From the NCBI GenBank assembly GCA_958296005.1, contig CATQHQ010000001.1:326134-390133 (forward strand): a stretch of DNA of 64,000 nt, given 5' to 3'. The stretch is from Longimicrobiales bacterium (lineage in GTDB: Bacteria; Gemmatimonadota; Gemmatimonadetes; Longimicrobiales; Gaopeijiaceae). Below, in pieces: positions 1-7,936 of this stretch. Positions within the stretch are counted from its first letter, which is position 1, and each line of letters begins with the position of its first letter. The position numbers were made by a program, and so were the translations under genes. The notes beneath the pieces were generated by a model. That model worked only from the letters and a program-made list of their open reading frames with translations. It made no database searches and was not told where the DNA came from.

Positions 1-1553
1 ACGGAGCCCGACGATACGAAGTTCTCGAACAGGAACTCGCCGTCCGCCTCCCGGTAGAGGACTTCTCGGGTGTTCGGCTCGTAGCGCTGTGCCCGGGACC
101 AAGCCCCCCGCCAGTCGAACTTGGCGTCCGCCAGAAAGCCCAGCCGGTGTTCGCCCTTTAGCTGGGCGTTGATCAGGGTCTGGGCCAGAAAGCGGATGCG
201 GTGGTTCCGCAGGTCGGCGTTGGAGTCCAGGTTGAAGCCCTCGTATGTCCGGGCTTCGTCGTCCATGAGACGGTTGTAAAGAAAGCTGGCCGTGATCCGG
301 CTGGTGGGGGTCAGCTCGTAGGACAGATTGGCCAGTCCTCCTAAGGACACGGACCGAGTGGTGGCCTGCCCGTCGTAGTCGACCTCCGGATCCGCCACGC
401 CCGACTTGGAGAATACGCGCTCCACGATCTCGGTCCGACTGTCGAACGAGTTGGAGTAGGTCAGCGAGCCCAGAACCCCGAAGGATCGGTCGAACAGCTC
501 CAGGTTGTCGCCATAGGAAAGCCCGAGGGACGTGTTCGGCGGCAGGCTTTGGATCGACGGACCCCAGTCGCCGCCGAACGATTCCCCGAACCGTTCCAGG
601 TCGGAGCGGGAGAAGATGGGATAGACGACGCGCTTGTCGGTTGGGATCAGGGCGGGCAGGGCCCGGGTTCCGTCGTCAAAGCCCAGGAAGTCCAGTCGGC
701 CCCCGGCGTAGCGCAGGCCGTCCTCAAAGGTGCTCGCCGTGTTCAGGCTGCTGGACGCCGACACCGACAAGATCCGCCGTGCCGGAAAGTCCTTGGTGCG
801 GAGGTTCACCAACCCGCCCGCGTAGTCGCCGGGCTGGTCGGGCGAGTAGCTCTTGGCTGTGACGATCGACTCCAGCAACTCCGACGGCACCACATCCAAC
901 GGCACCACCTTGCGGTCCGGCATGGGGGACGCCAGGGGGGCGCCGTTGAGCGTGGTGGAGCTGTAGCGCTCTCCCAGACCCCGCACGTAGGCGAACTTGC
1001 CGTCCACGACCGACAGCCCCGGCACGCGCTTGAGGGCCGCCGCGGCGTCGCCGTCGGGCGACCTGGAGATCTGGTCGGACCCGATGGCGTCCACGACGAT
1101 CGATTCCTGCTGCCGTTCCGTCATGAGCGCCGTCGTGGACCCGGCCTCCACCGCCGCCTCCACCGTGATGCCCTCCACGGCGACGGCTGCGAACTCCAGA
1201 GCCACGTCCAGCACCGCGACGCCGTCGGCCTCCACCTCGACGCCAGTCACGGTCTTGGTGGCGTATCCGATCATCTGCACCACCACCGAGTGGACGCTCG
1301 CGGGCACGTCGCGAAGCACGTAGCGTCCATCGATCCCCGAGAGGTCGCCGACCGTCTGGTCTTCCAGGAACACCTGGGCGCCAGCGACGGGGCGGGCAGT
1401 CTGCCGGTCCACGAGCCGCCCGACGATCCTGCCGGTCTGGGCCGCACTGGACGCCGGCGCAACCGTGGCAAGAGCCAGGGCAAGGAAGCCGAACGCGGTC
1501 GAAGCCCTGGACGTCGCCGAGACCCGGGTTGTGGTTCTCGTCCTAAGTCGCAC
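1..1553 (-). CDS. TonB-dependent receptor, N-terminal part (C-terminus beyond window edge)
   Basis: Outer-membrane receptor importing a substrate with energy from TonB; substrate unknown. The minus-strand frame stays open from the left edge to a GTG at 1553 preceded by AGGA ten bases upstream; no ATG is available before an in-frame TAA near 1723. Translation shows a signal peptide (about residues 1-39, ending ASSAAQ), a carboxypeptidase-regulatory-like Ig fold (about 40-125, GRLVDRQTARPVAGAQVFLE) and a plug domain (about 150-260) with AALKRVPGLSV, YVRGLGERYSSTTLNGAPL and PLDVVPSELLESI. The visible barrel start has alternating-residue strands. About 517 codons are seen; the family usually has 900-1,000, so the C-terminal barrel is missing. 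Being next to feoAB suggests iron or heme uptake, but that is inference. Confidence 0.9.
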   Translation of the reverse strand, partial: MRLRTRTTTRVSATSRASTAFGFLALALATVAPASSAAQTGRIVGRLVDRQTARPVAGAQVFLEDQTVGDLSGIDGRYVLRDVPASVHSVVVQMIGYATKTVTGVEVEADGVAVLDVALEFAAVAVEGITVEAAVEAGSTTALMTERQQESIVVDAIGSDQISRSPDGDAAAALKRVPGLSVVDGKFAYVRGLGERYSSTTLNGAPLASPMPDRKVVPLDVVPSELLESIVTAKSYSPDQPGDYAGGLVNLRTKDFPARRILSVSASSSLNTASTFEDGLRYAGGRLDFLGFDDGTRALPALIPTDKRVVYPIFSRSDLERFGESFGGDWGPSIQSLPPNTSLGLSYGDNLELFDRSFGVLGSLTYSNSFDSRTEIVERVFSKSGVADPEVDYDGQATTRSVSLGGLANLSYELTPTSRITASFLYNRLMDDEARTYEGFNLDSNADLRNHRIRFLAQTLINAQLKGEHRLGFLADAKFDWRGAWSRAQRYEPNTREVLYREADGEFLFENFVSSGS

Positions 1554-1743
1554 TGCGTTCGAGTCCTGTCGCAGAGAGATGAAGCGCCCGCGGAGTTGCA
1601 GGCGGCAAGCGACGATACCGAGCTCCCGTAACGACGTGAGGCCCGGTTGCGTAACGGTGCCGTAACCGGCTTTCGGGAAGCAGACATACTCGGCGCGAAG
1701 ACTTTCTTCGAGACCAATCCGTTACCGCTTGAGTACAAAATCG

Positions 1744-1772
1744 TTGTATTTTAGGCAGTCCTAAATTATACT
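1744..1772 (+). promoter_or_regulatory. Candidate sigma70-type promoter in the TonB receptor / lipoprotein intergenic region
   Basis: TTGTAT (1744-1749) and TATACT (1767-1772) are separated by 17 bases, a good -35/-10 arrangement for rightward transcription towards the gene at 1847. The 293-base gap 1554-1846 is clearly AT-richer here than its surroundings. A perfect 6-bp inverted repeat fills the spacer. A leftward promoter for the TonB receptor should also lie in this gap but I could not place it. Confidence 0.5.
1750..1765. promoter_or_regulatory. Palindromic operator TTTAGG-N4-CCTAAA, DtxR/MntR-like
   Basis: Perfect inverted repeat TTTAGG CAGT CCTAAA. TTAGG/CCTAA half-sites are those of the DtxR/IdeR family of iron or manganese repressors. 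It sits between a -35 and a -10 sequence, where a bound repressor would block polymerase, and between a TonB receptor gene and the iron region. The match is to half-sites only; the full 19-bp DtxR consensus is not present, and no regulator gene is in the window. Assignment to a metal repressor is inference. Confidence 0.5.
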
Positions 1773-1846
1773 GGAGGGAGACGACGCTGCGGGAGCGGAT
1801 CCGGACAAAGGAGGACGCCATCTACGAACCCCGGAGGCGAGACGAC

Positions 1847-2410
1847 TTGGCGGAGACGCTACGCCGTCTGCTCATCCTGGCACCGGGGCTCGCCGCGACC
1901 GCCGCGTGCGGCCTCGCACCGCCCACGTCCGTCGAGGACGAGATCGGTCGCCGGGACGGCCTCGTGCTGATCCTCAACACCCTGGACGTGGAGGTTCAGA
2001 ACCTGTGGGTCCGCATCAGCGCCATTCCGGCGGTGCGTCAGGACTTGGTGGTGACGTGGGAGCTGGAGGCAGCGACGGGCAACCCGTTCTGGCGTCCCAA
2101 GGCCTTCCAGAAAGCCGGGGGCAGGCACTTCGACTCACCGGACACCGCGCGAGTGTGGGGCAACGTCCCCCGAGCCTACGACTTCAGATTGGTGGCCACC
2201 GGTCGAACCCAGGCGGGGGAGTTCGCGTCGGACACCCTGGTGATCGCCGCCCCGGTATGCAGGGACCGCAACCGCCCCACCCTGCTCTGCAACGTCGGGG
2301 TGGGCGGCCCCGAGCTTCGGGGTTCTGACGGCAGACACGGGCAGGAGGCGGTCCTCGGTCGACCGAAGATCGACACGGGGCCACCGAGCCGTCGAGGGGC
2401 GCCCGGTTGA
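1847..2410 (+). CDS. Hypothetical lipoprotein-like secreted protein
   Basis: I do not recognise a family. The TTG start at 1847 follows GGAGGCG at 8 bases; the frame is open further upstream, and a second strong ribosome site (AAAGGAGG, 1807-1814) lies there without a standard start at the right distance, so the N-terminus is uncertain. The protein (187 aa) begins with a hydrophobic segment (RRLLILAPGLAATAAC) ending in a Cys that could be a lipobox, weak because Thr is at -3. The middle has beta-rich, Ig-like alternation (VEVQNLWVRISAI, DLVVTWELEA) and a Cys pair near the end (VCRDRN, LLCNVG). It is divergent from the TonB receptor and may share the palindrome-controlled region. Confidence 0.5.
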   Translation: MAETLRRLLILAPGLAATAACGLAPPTSVEDEIGRRDGLVLILNTLDVEVQNLWVRISAIPAVRQDLVVTWELEAATGNPFWRPKAFQKAGGRHFDSPDTARVWGNVPRAYDFRLVATGRTQAGEFASDTLVIAAPVCRDRNRPTLLCNVGVGGPELRGSDGRHGQEAVLGRPKIDTGPPSRRGAPG

Positions 2411-2632
2411 CCTGACCCGGGTTCCGTGCGACCTTTCCGTCGCACCGACAGGAGCAGCACCCAGCAGCCAAGAACGCTTCACACCATCGACGGGCCCCGC
2501 ACGCGCCGCATCGGGGGGGAGCCCGTCTTCTTAATTGGCGGCTGGTGACGTTCCACGGTACCGGTCGCCGACACCGGGCCGGGCCACCGAGGGACCGGCG
2601 GACCATATCAGCAACGCAACAGGAGAACAGCA

Positions 2633-2842
2633 GTGCGCACCCAGGGAACCGTCAAGTGGTTCAACGACCAGAAGGGCTTCGGATTCATTTCGCGGGCCGA
2701 CAACGGCGAAGACTGCTTCGTCCACTACTCCGCAATCCAGGGACAGGGCTTCAGGAGCCTCGCCGAGGGCGAGCGCGTCGAGTTCGACGTGGTGGCCGGC
2801 GCCAAGGGACCCGCCGCGGAGAACGTCGTCCGGCTAGGCTGA
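2633..2842 (+). CDS. Cold-shock domain protein (CspA family)
   Basis: Small single-stranded nucleic-acid-binding OB-fold protein acting as an RNA chaperone in the cytoplasm. The 69 residues carry both signature motifs, KGFGFIS (RNP1) and CFVHYSAI (RNP2), and the typical N-terminus [11 protein letters not shown] start with AGGAG eight bases upstream. Length matches the family (65-72 aa). It is monocistronic with about 220 untranslated bases in front, room for a long 5' leader as many csp genes have, although I saw no defined structure there. Confidence 0.96.
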   Translation: MRTQGTVKWFNDQKGFGFISRADNGEDCFVHYSAIQGQGFRSLAEGERVEFDVVAGAKGPAAENVVRLG

Positions 2843-2927
2843 CCGCAGGACAGATGGCATGAGGCGGCCCCGGGGCTAGGCGCGGCCCCGGGCGCCGCCG
2901 GGCGGCCGGTCACGCGGGCAGCGGAGG

Positions 2928-2945
2928 CGTGACGGCACCGTCACG
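2928..2945. repeat. Perfect palindrome at the csp / yigZ convergent junction
   Basis: Arms CGTGACGG and CCGTCACG with two bases between. It overlaps the yigZ stop codon (2941-2943) and lies about 90 bases after the csp stop. It could form a bidirectional hairpin between convergent genes, but there is no T-run on either side, so a classical intrinsic terminator is not supported. A GCGGCCCCGGG direct repeat lies just before it (from about 2862). Confidence 0.35.
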
Positions 2946-3555
2946 ACAAGCTGACCACACCGGAACCGCCGGTGGCGGCCGCAACAGCGTCGGTCAGTCG
3001 CTGGCGGCGGTCCAGCGGAACTAGCGCACAGTAGCGGGCGCCCGCGCCGAACTTCCGTTCGGTGACGACGGCGTCCACTTCCTGCAAGATCCGCTCGACC
3101 CGTTCCACCGAGTCGTACGCCACGACCACGACGACCGCGGTTCGCTCCGCGTTCTCAATCGTCGGGCATGCCTCCAGCGCGCGCTTGACCCCGCGGGAGT
3201 AGGCGCGGGCCAGCCCTCCCCTGCCAAGCTTCACGCCCCCGTAGTAGCGGGCGCAGACGGCGACGACTTGGCCGACCCCCGAGTGGAGCAGGACGGTGAG
3301 CATCGGCCTGCCCGCAGTCCCAGGGGGTTCGCCGGCGTCGCTCATGCCTACTTGAGCGGTGGCGCCGGGGGGACCGGCGTTGAACGCCCAGCAGTAGTGG
3401 GTCGCACCTGGCAGTCGCTCCTTGGCTTCCATCAGGAAGCGATCGGCGGCGGCCCGGTCCCGCGCCCGCCCCACCCGGGTCACGAACCGAGATCGCCGCA
3501 CCACGTCCTGCACCTGCGACGTCTCCGCCGGCACGGGGTAGGGTCGGTGGCTCAT
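2941..3555 (-). CDS. yigZ: YigZ/IMPACT family protein (UPF0029)
   Basis: Conserved protein of the IMPACT/YigZ family, whose molecular role in bacteria is poorly defined; eukaryotic members act in translational control. Diagnostic motifs: RSRFVTRV near the N-terminus, THYCWAFN, DAGEPPGTAGRPML and the block ARYYGGVKLGRGGLARAYS. A second alpha/beta domain follows (about 135-204). The ATG at 3555 gives 204 aa, matching the family; a TTG at 3582 with AAGGAA upstream would add nine residues. It is convergent with csp and divergent from feoA. Confidence 0.93.
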   Translation of the reverse strand: MSHRPYPVPAETSQVQDVVRRSRFVTRVGRARDRAAADRFLMEAKERLPGATHYCWAFNAGPPGATAQVGMSDAGEPPGTAGRPMLTVLLHSGVGQVVAVCARYYGGVKLGRGGLARAYSRGVKRALEACPTIENAERTAVVVVVAYDSVERVERILQEVDAVVTERKFGAGARYCALVPLDRRQRLTDAVAAATGGSGVVSLS

Positions 3556-3615
3556 GAGTCGTCGGGCTTCCCTTTCCGGCAACGGTTCCTTACTCTACTG
3601 TCGCTTGGGAGTTGG

Positions 3616-3640
3616 TTGAGAATCGATCTCAATCTCAATT
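3616..3640. promoter_or_regulatory. Fur-box-like operator upstream of feoA
   Basis: The site reads TTGAGA ATCGAT CTCAA T CTCAATT: an inverted TTGAGA/TCTCAA pair followed by a third direct CTCAA half-site. Many proteobacterial Fur boxes have the form TGAGAAT-N-ATTCTCA, so both half-site sequence and spacing agree well. It lies 67 bases before the feoA start in the 151-base gap shared with yigZ. Iron-responsive repression of the downstream five-gene operon is inferred. Confidence 0.68.
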
Positions 3641-3706
3641 CGTCCCAACGGACGCATCGAACCGTCCCAAACTCCCGGTGCGGGGTTCACGCAGAAGCAT
3701 GGAAGC

Positions 3707-4000
3707 ATGACGAGCAGAAGCCAACCGTCTCTCAAGGCCGCCGAACGAATGCTGGCTGACGTCCCCCTCGAAGAAGAGGTCGTCCTGGTGCGGATCGACA
3801 TGGCCGGCGACGACTTGGAGCCGCTGCTCGAGCGGGGCATCGTGCCCGGCTGCAAGCTCTGTCCCGTTCGCCACGCCCCGGCGGGCAACCCCACCGTCTA
3901 CTTGGTGGACGGCGCACTCGTTGCCCTCCGAAAGGAGACCGCGTCCTGTCTCTGCGTGCGGAGCGCCCTGGAGGCGGCGGGAGTTCTTGATCCGAATTGA
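3707..4000 (+). CDS. feoA: FeoA-type ferrous iron transport protein
   Basis: Small cytoplasmic SH3-like protein that works with FeoB in Fe(II) uptake. The 97 residues show the FeoA pattern: VRIDMAGDDLEPLLERGIVPG (helix then turn), then a beta strand ending VDGALVALRKETASC. Identity rests on this pattern together with the overlap with feoB, since the family diverges fast. ATG start at 3707 with GGAAG seven bases upstream. Its stop overlaps the feoB TTG start (TTGA), so the two are translationally coupled. The Fur-like box lies just upstream. Confidence 0.88.
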   Translation: MTSRSQPSLKAAERMLADVPLEEEVVLVRIDMAGDDLEPLLERGIVPGCKLCPVRHAPAGNPTVYLVDGALVALRKETASCLCVRSALEAAGVLDPN

Positions 4001-5961
4001 GCGCGGGCGCAGGATCGTCCGCGCCGGAGGCCGCTAGGGAGGACCTGAGGGCTGGTCCCAGGAGCGGCGCTTCGGCGAGCGTCCTGCCCCGAGTGGCGTT
4101 GGTAGGTCCGCCGAACTCGGGGAAGTCCACCCTCTTCAACAGCCTGACCGGGCTTCGCCAGCGGGTCGCCAACTACCCTGGCGTCACCGTGGAGCGCAAG
4201 TCGGGCGTCGCCTCCGTGGCGGTCGGGCTCGTGGAAGTCACCGACTTGCCCGGGGTTCACGGGCTGTCGCCCCGCAGCATGGACCAGATGGTGACCCGAG
4301 ACGTGCTCTTGGGGAAGCTGGACGGCGGCAAGTCGCCCGACGCGGTGATCCTGGTCCTGGACGCCACCCGTCTCGAGTCCCACCTCATGTTGGCGGAGCC
4401 CGTTCTCGGCCTGGGACTCCCGACGTTCGTCGTCCTCACGATGGCCGACGAGCTGGGACGGCGGGACGGCGCTTTGCGAGCCTCGGCCCTCTCCCAGGAG
4501 CTGGGCGTCCCGGCAGCGCTGGTGGACGCCCGGGACGACGCCTCGCTGGGGCCCGTTCGCCGCTTCATGGAAGCTCTCCACATCGGCGGCGACGAGGTGC
4601 GCTCGTGTCCGGTCGGCGTCTTCGCGGGCACCTCGTCGGGCCACGGCGCGCTGGGCCGCCCTCTGCCGATGGTGGACATCTTCGCCGCCCGGCGGGAGAA
4701 GGCTCGGGAGATCGGTCTCTCCTCGGGCTTCAAGCCGCCCCGACAATCGCGCCTTACCCGCCAGCTGGACGCGGTGTTCCTCCACCGGGTCTGGGGGCCG
4801 TTGTCGTTCCTGGCGGTGGTCGTCGTGGTCTTCCAGTCGATCTTCGCAGGGGCGGTTCCCCTGATGGACGGCGTGGAGGCGCTGGTCGCCGGTTCGGGGG
4901 AGTTCCTGGCGGCAACGCTCCCCGAAGGGTGGTTCCGCTCGCTGCTGGTGGATGGCGTGTGGGCGGGCGTGGGCTCGGTGGTGGTGTTCCTGCCCCAGAT
5001 CCTCATCCTCTTCTTCTTCATCGCGGTGATGGAGGACTCGGGCTACATGGCCCGGGCCGCCGTCATCGCCGACCGCTTGATGCACCGGGTGGGGCTCCAG
5101 GGCGCGTCCTTCCTTCCGCTCCTGTCGGCCTACGCCTGCGCGATCCCTGCGATCATGTCGGCGCGTACGGTGGAGAGCGAGCGGGATCGAATCGCCACGA
5201 TCTTCGTCGCCCCGTTCATGACCTGCTCGGCGCGCCTGCCGGTGTACGCCCTGCTGATCGCCGCGTTCATTCCCGAAGGGCCGTTCCTGGGCCCCGTTCT
5301 GGGCCAGCGCGCAGCGGTCCTGCTGGGGTTGTACGCCTTGGGGCTCGTGGCTGCGGTGGGGACCGCGGCGCTCCTCAAGGGCACCGTTCTCCGAGGCGCT
5401 CCGGCACCGTTCGTCATGGAGTTGCCGCCCTACCGCCGGCCCACCGTCCGCTCGATCGCGGCCCGCCTCCTGGGCCGCACCAAGGTCTTCCTCCGGCGAG
5501 CTGGAAAGATCATCCTGGCGGTGACGATCGTGCTGTGGGTCATGACCCAGCTCCCGCGCACCTCCGACGGCGAGCCGCCGGCGATCGGCGACAGCGCTCT
5601 CGGTCGGGTCGGCCAAGTGATTGAGCCCGCGATCGAGCCCCTCGGCTTCGACTGGCGGATCGGGATCGGGCTGGTGACCTCGCTGGCGGCGCGGGAAGTG
5701 ATCGTCGGAACCCTGGGAACGATCTACGGCGTGGAGAACCCGGACGAGACCGCGATCGAGCTTCAAGACGCCCTGCGACGGGACCTGGACCTGGGGTCGG
5801 CGGTGGCCCTCCTCGTGTTCTTCGTCTTCGCGCTTCAGTGCATGTCCACGGTGGCCGTGATGCGTCGGGAGACGGGCGGCTGGCGATGGCCAGCGCTCCA
5901 GTTCGGCTACATGCTCGCCCTAGCCTACGCCGGGGCGTGGGCCGCCAACCAGCTGCTGTGA
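3997..5961 (+). CDS. feoB: Ferrous iron transporter FeoB
   Basis: Inner-membrane Fe(II) transporter with an N-terminal G-protein domain. Residues 37-44 are the P-loop GPPNSGKS; DLPG (G3) follows at about 75. The membrane part begins near residue 270 and carries two gate domains, including YMARAAVIADRLM, SAYACAIPAIMSARTV and APFMTCSARLPVY, which are the most conserved FeoB blocks. Length (654 aa) is slightly short because it lacks the long C-terminal tail of the E. coli protein. Odd: the base-recognition motif, normally N-x-x-D, reads TMAD (148-151). TTG start overlaps the feoA stop, and its own stop overlaps the next gene by four bases. Confidence 0.95.
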   Translation: MSAGAGSSAPEAAREDLRAGPRSGASASVLPRVALVGPPNSGKSTLFNSLTGLRQRVANYPGVTVERKSGVASVAVGLVEVTDLPGVHGLSPRSMDQMVTRDVLLGKLDGGKSPDAVILVLDATRLESHLMLAEPVLGLGLPTFVVLTMADELGRRDGALRASALSQELGVPAALVDARDDASLGPVRRFMEALHIGGDEVRSCPVGVFAGTSSGHGALGRPLPMVDIFAARREKAREIGLSSGFKPPRQSRLTRQLDAVFLHRVWGPLSFLAVVVVVFQSIFAGAVPLMDGVEALVAGSGEFLAATLPEGWFRSLLVDGVWAGVGSVVVFLPQILILFFFIAVMEDSGYMARAAVIADRLMHRVGLQGASFLPLLSAYACAIPAIMSARTVESERDRIATIFVAPFMTCSARLPVYALLIAAFIPEGPFLGPVLGQRAAVLLGLYALGLVAAVGTAALLKGTVLRGAPAPFVMELPPYRRPTVRSIAARLLGRTKVFLRRAGKIILAVTIVLWVMTQLPRTSDGEPPAIGDSALGRVGQVIEPAIEPLGFDWRIGIGLVTSLAAREVIVGTLGTIYGVENPDETAIELQDALRRDLDLGSAVALLVFFVFALQCMSTVAVMRRETGGWRWPALQFGYMLALAYAGAWAANQLL

Positions 5962-6956
5962 CGGCCTGCCTGCGGCGGGGTCGACGAGCCCGGCGGCACC
6001 TGCGTCGGGACCGAGCGGCGTCCCTTGCCGCGGCGAGCGTCGTCCTCTGGGGCTGGGGCCTCTGGGGCTGCGCTCCGGGCGGGGTCGACGAGGTCGGCGT
6101 CGACGTCGTGGCCGACGACTTGGGGCGCCCTCACGACCTCTCGACGCCGAGGTCGCGGATCGTGTCCCTCGTCCCCTCGGCGACGGAAACGCTGGTCCAG
6201 ATCGGCGCCGGCAACCGCTTGATCGCTCGCACCCAGTACGACGTGCAGCCGGAGCTGGCGTCCCTTCCCTCTTTGGGCGACCCCCTGTCTCCCAGCATCG
6301 AGGCGTTGGTGGAGTTGGCGCCGGACCTGGTGATCCTTTGGCCGGCCCGCGGGCACGGCGCGTCGGCGGGGGAGCGCCTGGACGCGGTGGGGGTGCCGTG
6401 GTACGGCGCCGTAGTGCAGAGCGTGGGCGACTTTCGGCGGCTCACCGGACAGCTGGGGCGGCTCGTGGGCATGGAGCGGCGCGCCGACTCCCTGCTGGCG
6501 GCGGTGGAGGCCGAGTTGCGAGCGGCCGCCGATTCGTGGGCTGGCCGAGAGTTGGTTCCGGTCGTCTACGTGGTGCAGCAGGACCCGCCGACGACGGTGG
6601 GGCCGGGGACGTTCGTGGACTCGATCCTGGCCGCGGCGGGCGCGGCGAACGCTTTCCGGGACGTTAGCGGCGACTGGCCCCAGGTGAGCATGGAAGACGT
6701 GGTGTGGCGGAACCCGGAGTACGTGATCGTGCCGGTGCTGAACTACGGCACCCCGGCCGTCCCGTCCCGAGAACCGGATCGATCGGCAGGCGCGCTTGCG
6801 GCGGCCCCCGGTTGGCGGGCCGTCCCGGCGGTGGCGGCGGGCCGGGTGATCTCGGTGGACGCGTCGCTCTTCGGGCGTCCAGGTCCTCGCATGGGAGAAG
6901 CCGCGGCGTACTTGGCGAGGCGGCTTCACGGCGGGCCGGCTGCTCCCGTCGGATGA
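5958..6956 (+). CDS. BtuF/FecB-type periplasmic metal-chelate binding lipoprotein
   Basis: Substrate-binding protein of a siderophore, heme or cobalamin ABC importer. The GTG at 5958 overlaps the feoB stop (GTGA); the frame extends into feoB but this start gives a sensible signal peptide with a Cys lipobox (LWGC) near residue 34. The mature part has the class III helical-backbone fold pattern: RIVSLVPSATETLVQIGAG, LPSLGDPLSPSIEALVELAPDLVI, and in the second lobe VVQQDPPTTVGPGTF and WPQVSMEDVVWRNPEYVIVP. By sequence it resembles BtuF-like proteins, but being co-transcribed with feoAB under a Fur-like site favours an iron chelate. Substrate remains open. Confidence 0.88.
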   Translation: MTACLRRGRRARRHLRRDRAASLAAASVVLWGWGLWGCAPGGVDEVGVDVVADDLGRPHDLSTPRSRIVSLVPSATETLVQIGAGNRLIARTQYDVQPELASLPSLGDPLSPSIEALVELAPDLVILWPARGHGASAGERLDAVGVPWYGAVVQSVGDFRRLTGQLGRLVGMERRADSLLAAVEAELRAAADSWAGRELVPVVYVVQQDPPTTVGPGTFVDSILAAAGAANAFRDVSGDWPQVSMEDVVWRNPEYVIVPVLNYGTPAVPSREPDRSAGALAAAPGWRAVPAVAAGRVISVDASLFGRPGPRMGEAAAYLARRLHGGPAAPVG

Positions 6957-7936
6957 GCCGGGTCCGCGTATTCGTGCCGCTGGCGGCGCTGTTGGCGGCG
7001 GCGGCGCTCGTGGCCCTGAACTTGGGGGCCGCACCGATGAGCCCGGCAGAAGTGCTGGACGTGCTCCTCGGCGGAGGGGACGAGCGCCAACGCACCGTAA
7101 TCTTCGACGTTCGGCTGCCTCGGGTCCTGCTGGCGCTCCTGGTCGGCGGCGGACTGGCGGTCGCCGGGGCGGTCTATCAGGCGCTGCTCCGCAACCCCTT
7201 GGCGGATCCGTACATCTTAGGGGTGTCCGGGGGGGCCGCGCTCGGCGCCGTCGCGATGATGCTGCTGGGCTCCGCCGTGTCCCACTGGGGCGTGGCCGGG
7301 GGCGCTCTGGCCGGAGCGCTACTGGCGATCGTCGTCGTCCTGCGACTGGCGATGGCGACCGGGCCGACGCTCGACTCCAGGGTCCTCTTGCTGGCAGGGG
7401 TGATCGCCGGCGCCTTCTTCAACGCGGTGATCTTGCTGCTTCTCGCCGCCGCCGACTTCCAGTCCTTCCGCTCCGCCGTCTTCTGGATGATGGGAAGCTT
7501 GTCGCGGGCCGGTCCGCTGGAGGCGGGCGTCCTGGCGTTGTTTCTGGCGCCGTGCCTGGTCGCGGCTTGGGCTCTCGCCCGCCCTCTCGACCTCTTCGCC
7601 GCCGGCGAGGAGATGGCGACCTACTTGGGCGTGCCTGTGGAGCGCGTCAAGCAGGCGGGCTACTTGGCGGCGTCGCTGGCCGTCGCTGCGTCGGTCGCCG
7701 CCGTGGGGATCATCGGCTTCGTGGGGCTGATCGTCCCCCACGCGGTGCGCATGGTGTGGGGCGGCGACCATCGAGTGCTCGTCCCGGCGTGCTTCTTGGG
7801 CGGCGGCGCCTTTCTCGTGATCACCGACACGCTGGCGCGGACGGTCGTGGCGCCCCAGGAGCTGCCCACCGGGGTGGTCACGGCGCTGATCGGCGTGCCG
7901 CTCTTCGCCGTCCTGCTGGTGAGAAGCGCACGGTGA
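6953..7936 (+). CDS. FecCD/BtuC-family ABC transporter permease
   Basis: Inner-membrane permease of the importer; probably a homodimer since only one permease gene is present. The 327 residues contain about nine to ten hydrophobic segments, with family motifs RLPRVLLALLVGGGLAVAGA, QALLRNPLADPYILGVSGGA and, before the C-terminus, GFVGLIVPHAVRM and TVVAPQELPTGVVTALIG. The ATPase-coupling loop is represented by EMATYLGVPVERVKQ. ATG at 6953 overlaps the upstream stop (ATGA), and its stop overlaps the ATPase start (GTGA). Confidence 0.94.
   Translation: MSRVRVFVPLAALLAAAALVALNLGAAPMSPAEVLDVLLGGGDERQRTVIFDVRLPRVLLALLVGGGLAVAGAVYQALLRNPLADPYILGVSGGAALGAVAMMLLGSAVSHWGVAGGALAGALLAIVVVLRLAMATGPTLDSRVLLLAGVIAGAFFNAVILLLLAAADFQSFRSAVFWMMGSLSRAGPLEAGVLALFLAPCLVAAWALARPLDLFAAGEEMATYLGVPVERVKQAGYLAASLAVAASVAAVGIIGFVGLIVPHAVRMVWGGDHRVLVPACFLGGGAFLVITDTLARTVVAPQELPTGVVTALIGVPLFAVLLVRSAR

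Noticed and set aside
2862-2925. Terminator after csp
   Set aside because: GC-rich self-complementary stretch but no T-run and several alternative pairings.
3898-5766. 622-codon open frame on the minus strand
   Set aside because: It is antisense to feoB, with His/Arg/Asp-rich composition typical of a shadow frame in GC-rich DNA.
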